Assembly: GCA_021904315.1 (NCBI GenBank)
Contig: CM038923.1
Coordinates: 4,092,001-4,156,000 of the forward strand
From: Sphagnum magellanicum
Lineage: Eukaryota > Streptophyta > Sphagnopsida > Sphagnales > Sphagnaceae
Length of the DNA stretch: 64,000 nt
Reading direction: 5' to 3'
Below the pieces are notes generated by a model. That model was not told where the DNA came from. It saw nothing but the letters and a program-made list of their open reading frames with translations, and searched no databases. The translations under genes were made by a program, and so were the position numbers. Below, piece by piece: positions 40,721 to 52,437 of the stretch. The first letter of the stretch is position 1, and each line of letters opens with the position of its first letter.

Positions 40721-43370
40721 TTTGTATTTTACTTATGAAAAAAATGGTTACAAAATCATCATATGACATTTGTGGTATGTAGATTATATAAAATTTAAAT
40801 TTGTTGGAACATTTACAATTTGTTTGTGTAACTTTTGTATAAGACCTTAAATTTAATTGGAAAATTAATGTTACGAGATTTTTTTCTATAGTATTGGGCA
40901 TTGAAACATATTCCATCTTAGGTTTATTATTTATAATATTTTCTTGCAAACTTATATTTAATGGTTTACCTTCTTAAAAAAAATTTGGCGCATTTCATTA
41001 TTTGATTTTAAAATCTGAATTATGATAGGAAGACTTTTTGGATGTGATGTGGATGCTCTAGAAACTTGAAAATCAAAGCATAAAATTGATAATAATAACA
41101 TACAAGGTTAAAATATTTTTAATTTCATTTTTATATTTAATTATTTTCTATTTTCAAAAATTGGCTTCTTCTTTTCTTTCTAATGTTTTTGTATATGGAA
41201 TATACTTTGATATGTTATATTGCATGGTATTTGTTCTACAAGGGATTCATTATTTGTGGAATTATTTTTTCCAATACATTTATATGTAAATAACTAGTAT
41301 GTTTTGTATTTAAAGAATTTTAAGTTTTTTTTAAAAAAATGATTGCATTTTTTTTTATGGAATTATCATCTTTTTCAACTTCATTACGACATTTTGATTA
41401 CAAGTATTTGAGGTGACGTCTAACTTGTAGTGTGTTAGAATTTTTTAAATGCATATTCAGAAATGAATATTAATGAAATTTCTTATGATTTGCATCTACA
41501 ATGTTTTTCTTTGTATTCTATGTTTTTATTTAATTTTAAAAAATGGTTTTTTATGAACTTTGCATTCTTGAGTATGACTTTATTATGTAATAATATAATT
41601 CTCATATTTTTTAGAAGGTTCTTTTGTATTGTTAGTGTTTGAAAAACTTGAATTATTTAATGAAATGATTCAACAAGTTCAAAATGGTTATTAGATCTCT
41701 ATATTAAAGATTAAAACATTTATTTTGTACATCATTTCCATAATATGTTAAATTCTTTTTATTCCAAATGTATATTAATGGAGATTCATGTTAATATTGT
41801 GAAATTCAATATATTGTTGTAAAATCACCCCATAATCCATCGTCCATAGCTAATATTGACATTTTTTGTATATAAGTTTCGTCATTCTCTAAATCTCCAT
41901 GCTATAAATCATGCAAAATTTCCTATTTAACTCATGTCCATGGAATCGGAACACTTTTGGAGTACCAAGATTAAAGCAATTAGACAACCTCACAAGTATA
42001 TAAAATATTACACACATATATACAATAAATATGCTATAATGTCAAATAAATAATCATCTATGTGGTAAATCTATTAATACATCACAAACCAACATTTGAT
42101 AATTGAAAATCTAGTTCCATAGATTTAGAAGGTTTGCAAAGTTGTTTCAATTATCAACATCCTACTGATTATTTATATGTATTTAAATAAGAATAATTTC
42201 AAGAAAATTATTTATTTCAAAATGAAACTTATATAAATATATTTTATAATATTTTATTAAATGGTAATTTAAAAATTATAATGAATTTATTTAATAAAAA
42301 AACTCATTAAATGTATAATTCAAAGGTTATCAAATTTTTATTTTTGGTTTGAAAGTTCAACTTTATAATTTAAGAATAATTGGGAAAAAAAAACCTTCAA
42401 GTTTATCAAATTTATTTTTCAAAATAAAACCTAGATAAATATTTTTTCAAAATAAATAAACACACAAATAAGAAAATGTGAAATTATTTTTTTCAAAAAA
42501 AATTAACAAATTCTAAATCAAAAAAAGCCTTTAAAAACACTAAAAAAACTTAATACTCCAAGGTTTCAAGAAAATCATGCATTATAGAGTCACAAGTTTT
42601 AAATAAAAAATAAGATTTTATGTCAAAGCTTGAAATTTAATATTACAATCTAAATAATAAAATAGTGCACTTGTATGTAAAACACAACATTACAAATTGC
42701 AACCTAAATGTAATCAAAACTCAACTGTTATTCGTGGAGTTCATTGCACAACACAAAGAAAGATGCATGAAAGTTTACAAGATTTTGAAAAATTACAAGC
42801 CTTACCATATATGTATTACAACAAAACACAATACAAAACAAATGTAAATATAAAAAAACTTTAATTTACCAACACTAATATTTGTTGTGAATACAAGAAA
42901 GGAAATAATGGCATAAACATTACACAAAAACCAAATACAACTTCTCAACTTGGTATCAAAATAAAAGAATTCTTGCAAAATTCTTTTTAAAATCCAATAA
43001 AGCTTAAGAAAATGTAACATTGTACATTTTTTTCTATTAAAATGTTTTTACAAAGTTAAGAAATTTTATTTACATTTATACAAACAATTCAAAAATCAAA
43101 TCCAACAATGGAGAATTTACACAATTTGGAAAAAAAATGGAAAAGGGTGATGTTGAGTGTTTAATTTCTAGGTTTTATACAAAAGGAATAAAATAACACA
43201 AATGATTAGATGAAGATTGTAAAAGCAAGTACTTCTCAAAAATATGTCAAAAACCTATGACATAACTCATAGTATAGTTTTGTTTGTACAATTTTGCATT
43301 AACATGTCACATAGATTGTTCATAATGACAATTGTATTTTCTTAAGTTTGATAGAAGATCTTCAAGTTGT

Positions 43371-43401
<31 letters not shown>

Positions 43402-43984
43402 ACAACGAAACAAATAACACATGTATTACATTAACTAACAAGATTGTTAGTGAGATCATAATTTATAAAGTGGATGTTAAGATTTACATAAACAAAGATG
43501 AACATAATAATTTTTAAAATGAAAAAAATGGAAAGAATTAAAAAATGATAAAATGAAAGAAATAATGATTTTAATAACTAAAACCATCTTAATTTTGGTA
43601 ACACCTCGATACTAATCTTCTTGTGATTTTTGTAAATTTATTCACTATTATAATTTATGGTTTTTAAAGTTGTCCAAGTTGACTTTGTTTTCCACCTTCA
43701 CTAATGAACATCTCCATTTTCATTAAAAGCCTATGACCTAAATAACCTTTGTGATTTTTTATTAATGAACTTGATTAAAATGACCTATTTGACTATTTAT
43801 TAAATTGAACATTTAGTCAAGTTGAACAAAAAATTGATCACTTTAGTCAAAATGGTCAATGAGTTATAATCAAATGAAACATCTAATCAAGTTAAACAAA
43901 AAAATTGACATGCTTATTAACCAATTATTTTTTAGTCAAATTAAAGATCCTATGCTAATTAATAAACCAAGTTCATTAGTTATT
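40721..43984. other. Very AT-rich sequence without supported genes
   Basis: No family motifs were found. One TGGTATCA word near 42952 is discussed among the rejected items. The stretch contains a (TA)n microsatellite. Confidence 0.45.
43374..43401. repeat. (TA)n microsatellite
   Basis: About fourteen uninterrupted TA dinucleotides. Confidence 0.9.
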
Positions 43985-44275
43985 ACCTAGGCTAGGTAGG
44001 TAGTCAATGCCTATTTACTTACTTAAATATGCCTACCTACCAACAAACTATTACATAGGTTAAGTAAATAGCTTAGGTGTGTTACCTACCTACTTAATTA
44101 TTATTTAGGATAGGTCAATAGACTTAAGTACGTAGGTATCTTAAACCTATCTACCTACCTAGGCCTACTTACCTACCTATTACCTAGGTTAATAGATAGT
44201 TTAGGTCTACCTACTTAGCTCCTACCCCTTCTATTTACCTATTTTCTTGCAACCTACCTACTATTTTACTTTCAA
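43985..44275. repeat. Degenerate CCTA/TAGG tandem block
   Basis: Dense in CCTACCTA, TAGGTAGGTA and TTACCTAGGTTA words. Related in wording to 590-1545. It is followed within about 110 bp by a tRNA-like segment. Confidence 0.5.
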
Positions 44276-44382
44276 CATATTTATTAATTATTTAACTTTC
44301 TTATTTGCCTACACAAGTAGTGATGTGAAATAAATTTGAAATAAAAAAAACTTGAGAAAAATTATCACTTTTTGAAAGTTTA

Positions 44383-44460
44383 ATTCATTAGTAAGGACTT
44401 GGTTTATCACTGTGAAAATGAAGGGTTCAATTCTTTAAATTTCTAACCTATGTGCATGCC
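44383..44460 (+). repeat. tRNA-like segment, possible SINE head
   Basis: AGTAAGGACTTGG is followed 20 nt later by GGGTTCAATTC (44423-44433), close to the B-box consensus. Wording and spacing resemble 1213-1290 and 46165-46255, and all three lie next to AGGTTA-rich repeats. Confidence 0.35.
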
Positions 44461-44767
44461 CAAAGGACTAACATAGACATGTTACATTAAAGTAGTTGGG
44501 TATGTTAGGTTAAGCTAGGTTAAACTTGCCATGTACCTACTTACCTTTTTATGGCTTGGGCAAACTCATCCTTGGGCAATACCACTCAGAACCACCTACC
44601 AAATTTCAAGGAAAAGTAAACTCAATTTAATTTAATGTAAGAAACTTAATATTTTAAAATTGTGAGTTTTATTATTGGTTTACATCACATGGGCTTTGTG
44701 TTCCCCACCTATGTATACATCGTGGAAAATTTATAAACAATTACATAAGCTACATAAGTAAATATTT

Positions 44768-44860
44768 CACTAATACAAAAGTGGGGTGTAGTTCACTACT
44801 CTAAATCATTATGGACTTTCAAAATGAAATAGGTTCATTGCACCTTAATGATTTCACCAT
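44768..44860 (-). mobile_element. Partial CACTA-type MITE
   Basis: CACTAATACAAAAGTGGGGTG followed by TAGTTCACTA matches the terminal section of the family seen at 45850-46002 in reverse orientation. The rest is too diverged to follow. Confidence 0.4.
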
Positions 44861-44982
44861 GGTTAAAGTTATTTCACTATAAGGTCATAATATAAACATC
44901 ACATTTCACTACTAATTGACATAATTCACTATTATAATTTATTATGATAAATAGGTTTATTTTTATGTTGTTGTTTTAAATA

Positions 44983-46130
44983 CCCTAAGCTACTTTAGGT
45001 TATACCTTATGTTATTTTGGGCTAGCTTAGGTTATTATAAGTTTTTAATTTTAGGTTACTTTATTTAAAACTATTATACATTATTTCAAATTATAATTGT
45101 TTAAGGTCATTTTAATTTATGTTATTATAGGTTATTTTATCCTAAGTATAACTTAAAATAATCTGGAATAGAATATAATAATATAAGGTAAAATAACATA
45201 TAATAATTCATATAATGATTTAAGGTGGAATGATATAAAATAATCAATAATAGCCAAAAATAATTTACTGCAAAATGACTAATAATAACCTAAAATAAAA
45301 TAATCTAAAATAACCAAGAATAATCGAGAATAACCTAGAATGGTAAAAAAATAGTTTATAATAAAATAACCAATAATAGCATATCATACAATAACCAAAT
45401 TTATAAAAAAAAAAAAACAATAATCAATGATAAAATAACTAAAAATAACTTATGGTAAATAACCTAAAATAACCAACAATAGCTTATGATTGAATAGTCA
45501 AAATTAACACATGATAAATTAACTAAACTAACCAACAATAGGTTAAAGTAAAATAACCAAAAATAGTTTAATGTAACCTATAATAACCGACAATAATCTA
45601 TGATAAAATAGCTTGTGGTAAAATAGTATAAAATAACCAACAATAGCTTATGATAAAATAACCAAGAATAACTTAAGGTAAAATAATTTAGAGTAGCCAA
45701 AATATCCTATAATAAAATAACCATAAAATATTTAATGTAAAATAACCGAAAATAACCAACAATTACCTACGATAAAATAACCCAACAATAACCTATGGTA
45801 AAATAATTTAAAATAATCAACAATAGCCTATGATGGAATAATCAATAATCACCACAACAAAAGGTGTCCATGTGTGCTAAGTGATTTCATTGGATTTTGA
45901 GTGAATTGACTTGTTGTAGTGAATGGGACCTAATGGGGAAGTAGTGAATTCATTAATCTAGTAATAGGGACTAGTGAACTTCACCCACATTTTGTAGTAG
46001 TGAATAGTCTATGGTAAAATAATGTAGAATAACCAACAATGACCTATGATTAATAGCCTAAATAGCCTATGGTAAAATAACCAAGAATAATCAATAATTG
46101 CCAAAATAACCTAAGGTAAAAAAGAATGTG
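44983..46130. repeat. Large degenerate AATAACC / GGTTATT repeat with orientation switch
   Basis: From about 44983 to 45165 the plus strand reads mainly TTAGGTTATT. From about 45165 to 46130 it reads mainly the complement (AATAACCTAA, AACCAACAATAGC, TATGATAAAATAACC). Variants of ACCAACAATAGCTTATGATAAAA recur about every 50-60 bp, on top of a 10-11-bp sub-repeat. A CACTA-type MITE (45850-46002) is inserted in it. No coding capacity. Confidence 0.7.
45850..46002 (+). mobile_element. CACTA-type MITE, 153 bp, with AAT target duplication
   Basis: Starts CACCACAACAAAAGG and ends CATTTTGTAGTAGTG, near-complementary ends of the CACTA (En/Spm) kind. AAT at 45847-45849 and 46003-46005 is a 3-bp target duplication, as expected for that superfamily. 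It is inserted into the AATAACC repeat, whose wording resumes on the far side. No coding capacity, so it depends on a transposase encoded elsewhere. Best-preserved copy of the family in the window. Confidence 0.8.
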
Positions 46131-46164
46131 CATAATAATATGTGATGACAAAAAAATATCATTC

Positions 46165-46255
46165 ATTTAAATAATGGTTCAATGGTTAAAGATTTGTTCT
46201 TTAAACATGGAAAGAAAAGAAGTGAATGATTCAAACCTTCACATTTGCACCCAGG
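46165..46255 (+). repeat. tRNA-like segment, possible SINE head
   Basis: TGGTTCAATGGTTAAAG (46175-46191) resembles an A box and GATTCAAACC (46228-46237) a B box, about 37 nt apart, which is within the spacing used by tRNA-derived SINEs. A poly-A tail and target duplication were not identified. Confidence 0.4.
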
Positions 46256-46429
46256 GTTGGTGGGCTAAGTTCCTAGGTTAGGCTATGTTGCCCAATGAAG
46301 GTTTTGAGGTGTTTCGCCTAGGTTCATAATTATCTATTAATGAATTTATTATTGATGATTTAACTATTAATGAATTTGATTAACTCTTGGTGAATTCAAT
46401 TAATTATTAATGAATTCATTTATATGTAG

Positions 46430-46530
46430 TTACTGGTCCCTATTTATTAAAGGGTTGGCCACTTTCACCATGGTAAATGTGTTCAATTTCGTTCAAAATC
46501 TAATGAAACATATAGTGAACTTGGATGCAT
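46430..46530 (-). mobile_element. Diverged fragment of the CACTA-type MITE family
   Basis: ACTGGTCCCTATT and TTCAAAATCTAATGAAAC occur in the order seen in the reverse-oriented copy at 27701-27850. Termini not recognisable. Confidence 0.35.
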
Positions 46531-46654
46531 ATTGATGTCATGTTTATATTCTTGGAATGTTCCTAACCTATGTTCTTGAAATTCTTGACCTTTTATCATT
46601 GTGTCAAATTGCACCATTGTAATTTTATTTTTGGTTTATCAACTATAGTCATTG

Positions 46655-47431
46655 CACTACAACAAAAGGTATCCCTATGTGCTAAATGATTTCAAGTAAA
46701 AGCGCACTACACTAGACCAAAAAAGGTAGTTGAAAGTCTTTCTTAAAAGTCCAAACCTAAAGATTTTTCAAAAAAAACCATTTAAATGATGTTGAAGTTC
46801 ACATTTTTTTCCATTTCCAAGTTCATACCACCTAATTTAAACATTTTCTAAAAACCTTTTAAAATATGGGTCTTAAAAAAATCAATTTAGATATCGAAAT
46901 GGATTTTGCGAATTTGAAATTTTCATTTTAAATCTTAAGAATTTTGAAAGACTTTTTCTTGCTTTATTTTTTCATCTTAAGTGTTATGGTACTTCAATGT
47001 GTGGTGGTAAAAAGTTGTAGGTTTAGTTTCCAACTCCACTAAAAGAAAAAGTCCATAATGATAATTTTTGTAAAGTAGTTTGGAATGTGACATTAGATGT
47101 TCCATTTTTTGTAAAGTCCACTTTGGATTGAAAATTTATCCTTTAAGTAATTTATTTTGGGGGTTTGAAAGATCAATATGTAAGTTTTAAGTTTTCATTT
47201 CATTTTGCCAAGTTTTTCAAATAGATTTGAATACAATGCAACAATATTTGACTCACCAAAAAAAATTCTCACTATGACTTCCAAAAATGTCCACTATAAT
47301 TTGCTTTTACCTTTTCATTGGATTTTAAATGAATTCACTGGTCCCAAAATACAAGACCTAGTGGGGATGTAATGAATTCATTAGTCTAGTGAATAGGGAC
47401 TAATGAATTACACCCACATTTTGTAGTAAAG
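46655..47431 (+). mobile_element. CACTA-type MITE split by another insertion
   Basis: The left part starts with CACTACAACAAAAGG and runs to about 46694. The right part resumes at about 47313 with TTTCATTGGATTTT and ends CACCCACATTTTGTAGTAAAG. Together they match the 45850 copy. The 618 bp between are foreign to the family (see next entry). The flanking 3-mers TTG and TAA do not match, so the target duplication has decayed or the right edge is slightly off. Confidence 0.65.
46695..47312. mobile_element. 618-bp insertion with short inverted ends and TTTCA duplication
   Basis: TTTCA at 46690-46694 and 47313-47317 flanks a segment starting AGTAAAAGC and ending GCTTTTACCT, so the ends are inverted repeats apart from one extra G. 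It has no protein-coding motif. It is a non-autonomous DNA transposon of unassigned superfamily. The 5-bp duplication could also be 4 bp or longer with decay. Confidence 0.55.
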
Positions 47432-49329
47432 TAACTAAGGTATGGCCCAAATTGTTGATTGAAACAAAAAAATGAAAATTAATACAAATTTATGAACATG
47501 AATGTAATGGCCTTTCAAGAACTCCTAGTCCTAACCTTTGAAAATTGTTCAAAAATTTATGGTTATTTCATCCACTATATGTTAAAGAAATAAAAAAGAA
47601 GAATATTTAAGGCATGCCTATAAATTAAAAGTATTAAAAAAATGAAAAAACATGTTCCTTTTATGTTCATAAACAAAAGAACCCTAAGTGTTATTTTCCT
47701 ATAACTTTTTCCTTAACCATTCATTTGGAATATTAAAATTATTTTCTCTGGAAATCGAATTGAAATTTCAAATTCTACATGAGTTCAATAATCTTTTGAT
47801 ATCAAATTTGACATGAAAATCTTTCTTTAAATGAATTTTATGTTGTTTTGAAGTTGGGTAAGTCACTAAATTTTGGGGTGTGACATTTTTAGTTGTACCA
47901 CCCAAGGATGTGTTTGCCACCCACCTAAACTTATTTACTATCTACCTACTTTAAAAATATAATTTAAATAATAATCCCCCAAAAAAATTAAATTTAAATA
48001 AAAATCCAACCAATCAAATGGTCCATTATCTATTAGTCAAAATGACCAATGAAATAATCTTTTATTTGTTAATAAAAAAGACCATCTATTAAGAATAAAA
48101 CAAAGACATAACTTGGACAAAAATTAAAAGATTTAACAAATAAAAAACTTGGCAACATGAACAATAATTAAATGGTTTTATTGCTTGAATAAAACATGAT
48201 GCAAGTTAGGCATAAATGAATTAGGTGTAAAAATTCCCCATTGCTGTCCATGACACTTATAAATACGTTTGAAGGAAGTTGTGGAACATTTGGAGAAGAA
48301 GAAAAACACAATGTTGTCAATGGTGCTAGGTTAGTTTGCCCTTGAAAAAAGAAAAAAAAACTTTATGCATTTTTTTATAAAAAAAACAACGACCATGGGA
48401 TGGATGTTAGCATGATAATAGTAATATATTTAAAACATATTGAAAACAATGGAACTTTAAATCGTGGTCGTCAAATACATTTATAATGGAATTTATATTA
48501 TATTATTCAACAAATGTTATATCATAGATAATTAAATTGTGCTCTAGTTAATTAAAATTAATGGGGAAGAAAACTTTCATCAATAAGAACTCAATGATAA
48601 AATAAAACATTCATCCATAATTTTGATGGAAGTTTTATATATTAAATACATGTAAATTCAATTTTTTTTCATCCATACATTAGATGATTAAAAAAATCAT
48701 TCATCCATAATGAAAATGAATCTTTATATTCATCTTCATGTTTGCTTCTAAGTTTATTTGTATAATTTAATTTTGTGGTTAAATTTTGGGGTTTTATTTG
48801 CATGTGTATTAGGGAAAAGGCATTTTATTATCCCAAGTTCCTACTCCATGCTCTAGGCTCAAGCTTTAGGCTCATGCAATAGCTTGCTTCCCTTTTAACA
48901 TGAAAATCCAATTTAAAAATGTGTTTTTGTGATAATGATTGTGGTTAGATTCACATGGCTATGGCTTCATGTTTATTTCTATTAATTTCCCAACCATTTG
49001 TGTTTAGAACACGACTTCAAACCCAAAACATAACTATTTCAATAAAAATTCCAACCATGATTATATTAAGTATTATGGTAGCTACTTTCATAATAGAACC
49101 TAGAACCACCCACGACTTTAGTAATCAAAGAGGTTTTTGATAATTGGTTAATCATTGAAATTGCATATGTTTCAATAAAATGAATTTTTTCAATTTTGGT
49201 AATTATCAATACCTCTAGTGGTTTTCCATTTGTTGGATTTGTCCCCTACCTTAGAGGAGCACCATATCACTATTGGCCTTCAAAAAGTATGGGACCCATG
49301 TGACAAGTACCAAATACATTTTCAATGGT
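47432..49329. other. AT-rich sequence left of the gypsy remnant
   Basis: I expected the 5' LTR and untranslated leader of the gypsy element here. I could not find a repeated counterpart on the right side of the element, nor a clear primer-binding site. Confidence 0.35.
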
Positions 49330-50520
49330 GTCTTAATTGAAAAGTGAAAGTGGCCTTCCATGGGGAAAAGGTAGGCTTCCCAATGGCAAAGGAAATGGCC
49401 TTGCAAGAGGCAATGGTGGTCCTCCAAGGGGAGGAGGTGATATATCATAAGCCATATGAAGGGGTATTAAACGGAGTTTGGCAACCCCTAGTAGAACATT
49501 AAGTAGTCAATTTGGGGCTACACCACCAAATGGGCCCCCTAGAGGTGGGCCACCAAATGGACCCCCATGGTGAGGGCCATTAAACAAACTTAATGGACCC
49601 TTAGGAGGAGGATTTCCCTAACACCCTCCTTGGTATCTGCTTCCAACTTCGGTAATAGTTTCAGCACCAGCTTTATTAACACCTCCATGATTAAAAAAAT
49701 GCATATTCAATATATGTATTTGGACTTAAGCTAGAAGTGCAAATTTGAATATTCAAAAAGGTGCTTACCACAAATGGCAAATAAAGTAGTGCAAACATCT
49801 AACCTATTATGATTTACTTTTCACAACACGATTTCAAATGGGTAGAAAATTTATGTAAAGTCATGCAAATTGTGCCTTTGATAAATTGTAAGTTGTAAAG
49901 TCATACAAATGGTACCAAAAGGTTCATACAAAAGAAAAAACATACATGGTGATTTGTGTCATCAAGTAAGAAGTTGATAAAAAGGTTGTAGTATATTATG
50001 AATGAATTCTAAAATGAACAAATTGTCTTCAACTTAAAGCAACTTTAAAAAGATAATAGTCTATTGATGACCTTTTGAACAGGATTGTTACCATATCTTC
50101 AAGTTACTAACATAGAATGAAGCAAGATACCCAACTTCTACAAGACAAGGAAATAACTATCATTTGTGAAGAAAGCATTGAAGATGCACATAATTACCAA
50201 AATTTGATGGAGCCACCAACCCCACAAAAAGTTGACCAACCTACCAAAAGTAGGAATATTATTGTGGTATGTGGACATTATAAGAAACCAAGGCATTTGA
50301 AAAAAAATGCCATTGGAATATAAACATTCCAAACAACAAACCAAAGGAGAAGAAATCACCTTTGATAAATGAAGTTTTAGTACAATAAAATGCCAATCAA
50401 ACCTCAAAGGATGAAATTGAAATTATGGTAAGCTAGAATTTTCTCTAACCCATTGACATTACACTTGTGACAAACCAAACATAAGATCCAAGATTGTCCA
50501 CATAAGGCAACAACTTAAGC
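49330..50520 (+). pseudogene. Ty3/gypsy gag remnant
   Basis: A Gly/Pro-rich segment in broken frame (49340-49625; words such as GNGGPPRGGGD and PPNGPPRGGPPNGPPW) is followed by an acidic segment and, at 50270-50320, VCGHYKKPRHLKKNA. The last is a degraded zinc knuckle (normally C-x2-C-x4-H-x4-C) that has lost two cysteines. Gag forms the retrotransposon particle and binds its RNA. The Gly/Pro-rich part could instead be a linker. The order gag then protease then RNase H then integrase on the same strand supports this call. Confidence 0.55.
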
Positions 50521-50989
50521 AATGTTCAAGGACAAAAAGTTAATTTGGTAGGAAACATTAAAGCAAATCAAAATGAAGCTTTGATAAAAACATGGTATTG
50601 GCAATCGATAATGAAAGCAAGGTCCCCAAAAACATGGCATTCAAGGATAAGGAGCCTTTAAAGACCAAATCAATTATTGACTATTGGGTTGAAGAAAAAC
50701 AACTTCAAATTTTTTTTTTACCTATGTCAATCTAAAACACAATCTTTTTATATTCAACTTCAATAAAGTCATGACCTAATATATAATTTCAGTAGTTCAT
50801 AAAATAGTGAACTAATCACTACCTAAATTATAATTAAACATGCCATGTTAATTTAAGAAATTGTTAGTTTTTGGATAACAAATTCATTTTGACTTTAAGA
50901 AGCTTTTCAATGTTGCTCAAGACCTAAAAAATTGTGTTCTTTCTAGATTTTCTCTCATATAAAATTTTGAATTTCATGTAGTTAATGCC

Positions 50990-51975
50990 ACAAGAATTTC
51001 AATAACTATGGAGCCTCACATGGCAATCATACAAGTTTAAATACAGGGAAACCTCATAGAAATTGTTCTAGTAGACGAGGTTTTAAGGTTAACATCATTA
51101 CCAAGCAATTAAGGAAAATGTTAGGGTTCCCAAATCTCAAACCAACATGCCATACAACCTCAAAATGGTAGACTAAATAATGGTTAAACTTTTGGGATTA
51201 TTTAATAACCTAAATATTCATAGCCGTGGAATTCCTTATATAGTTATCTTTATAATCATGAAGAACAATGTTACAAATGTTGCTAATGAGTTCTGCCATG
51301 TTGTTCAGCAAACCTTGGTTGAAAGATACCAAAGTTTCCCATGATTAGGGGACCAATTTCATTATTATTGAAAGTAATGGCATAATCATAACCATTGTTG
51401 TCATTGACAAATTGAATAAAACCATAAGGAAACCTAAAATGTTGTTGTGTTATATATGATTTCATCAATGAAATTATTGATGAAAAGGAAAACATTTTGT
51501 TTGTTGCAAAACCATATTTGTTATTTGTTGGAACAATAAGTCTGTTTTTAGATTCTACACCTAATTATTTTCTTTTGGGTACTATTGAATTCAAATAATA
51601 GTTTCAGCATACCTAAGGATCAATTTCAATAAATGCAATTTTAAAGAAAATTCAAATATAATATTTACAAATATCCAATGGACACTACGTAATGATGAAC
51701 GAATTCAAAATTTGAATATAAAGATGTTAAAAACCCCATAAATTGTCAAAATCAACAATAAATTGGATTCAACATGTATTAGATATAAAATGTTAAACAA
51801 ATTTGAAGGGAGTATAAGATGTGTTTTCATGGAACTATTAGTATCCCAAGGGGATCCCACTTCATATTATTCAACTCTAAATTGAGCTGGATATTTCAAT
51901 TCCCCTAGTTCATTAGGTTAGATACCAAATGAATCCCAACTATAACATTGTTATGAAATAAGATTTAATGGAAAT
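50990..51975 (+). pseudogene. Ty3/gypsy protease and start of RT, then RT core deleted
   Basis: Across shifting frames, 51050-51560 carries the aspartic-protease region. VNIITKQL-like sequence lies near the active-site flank, and the catalytic D-S/T-G itself is no longer readable. MLFSKPWLKDTKVSHD (51295-51345) matches the usual LGRPWL block. The pre-RT linker follows with PKGIPLHI (about 51850) and YQMNPNYNIV (about 51930). The reading then jumps directly (about 51970-51985) to the connection region after RT. The RT palm with its catalytic Y-x-DD is therefore missing, which looks like an internal deletion of several hundred bases. Non-functional. Confidence 0.7.
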
Positions 51976-51984
51976 GCCACCATC

Positions 51985-52108
51985 AAGAAATCTTAAAGAC
52001 ATCAAAGTATCCAATTGGATGAAACAATTATATTAATGCTTCATCAAGATTTTTGAGTTTATCATGGCACCAATCACAAAATTAACATGCAAATCTAAAG
52101 CCTTTGAG
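51985..52108 (+). pseudogene. Ty3/gypsy RT connection region, left part
   Basis: Decodes as the connection between RT and RNase H (FIKIFEFIMAPITKLTCKS), ending KAFE at 52108. The next codons of the same domain, WTIECHKSWEIIK, start at 57819 beyond the copia element. The copia insertion therefore falls exactly between these two codons. Confidence 0.7.
52104..52108. repeat. Target-site duplication TTGAG, left copy
   Basis: Matches 57814-57818 exactly. Flanks the copia element. Confidence 0.95.
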
Positions 52109-52398
52109 TGTTGAGGGAATTCACATACACAGCAGCAAGAGCAAGCACAGCAACGTGATCACACACAGCACAGTAGCACAGAATTGGAAGAGTACACAAT
52201 CACTTCCATCCTTAGCAGATAGAGTCACTAAGCTTATATACCCTGCTGCTGCTACCACACAATTGTGGCTAAGGTCCTACCAGCCTGGCTATGCTGTCGT
52301 CTAGCTATACGGCTGAGTCTGGAGTCTCTGCCCTACTTCTTGAGTCTTGGGCACGTGGTCGAATCCTCAAGCTGACTGGAGCTTTATGACTCTCAACA
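52109..52398 (-). repeat. 3' LTR of the copia element
   Basis: 290 bp, ends TGTTGAG...CTCAACA (7-bp inverted ends). On the minus strand it keeps a TATA box, TATATAAG (52233-52240), and a G-box CACGTG upstream of it (52352-52357). Confidence 0.95.
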
Positions 52399-52405
52399 CT
52401 CCCAC
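52399..52405 (-). other. Candidate polypurine tract
   Basis: GTGGGAG on the minus strand lies directly before the 3' LTR, where plus-strand DNA synthesis is primed. Short and with one T, so a weak match. Confidence 0.5.
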
Positions 52406-52437
52406 GCAGGCAGCTTGACTCCTGCTCTTTCTGCACA

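Noticed and set aside
42945-42960. TTGGTATCAAAAT, similar to the common plant copia primer site TGGTATCAGAGC
   Set aside because: Only the first eight bases match, no LTR end or coding sequence is nearby, and the word is expected by chance in AT-rich DNA.
43374-46130. Regular short repeats considered as a CRISPR array or centromeric satellite
   Set aside because: Units are degenerate, without constant repeats and unique spacers, and the sequence is clearly plant nuclear. The array is also too short and too variable for a satellite call.
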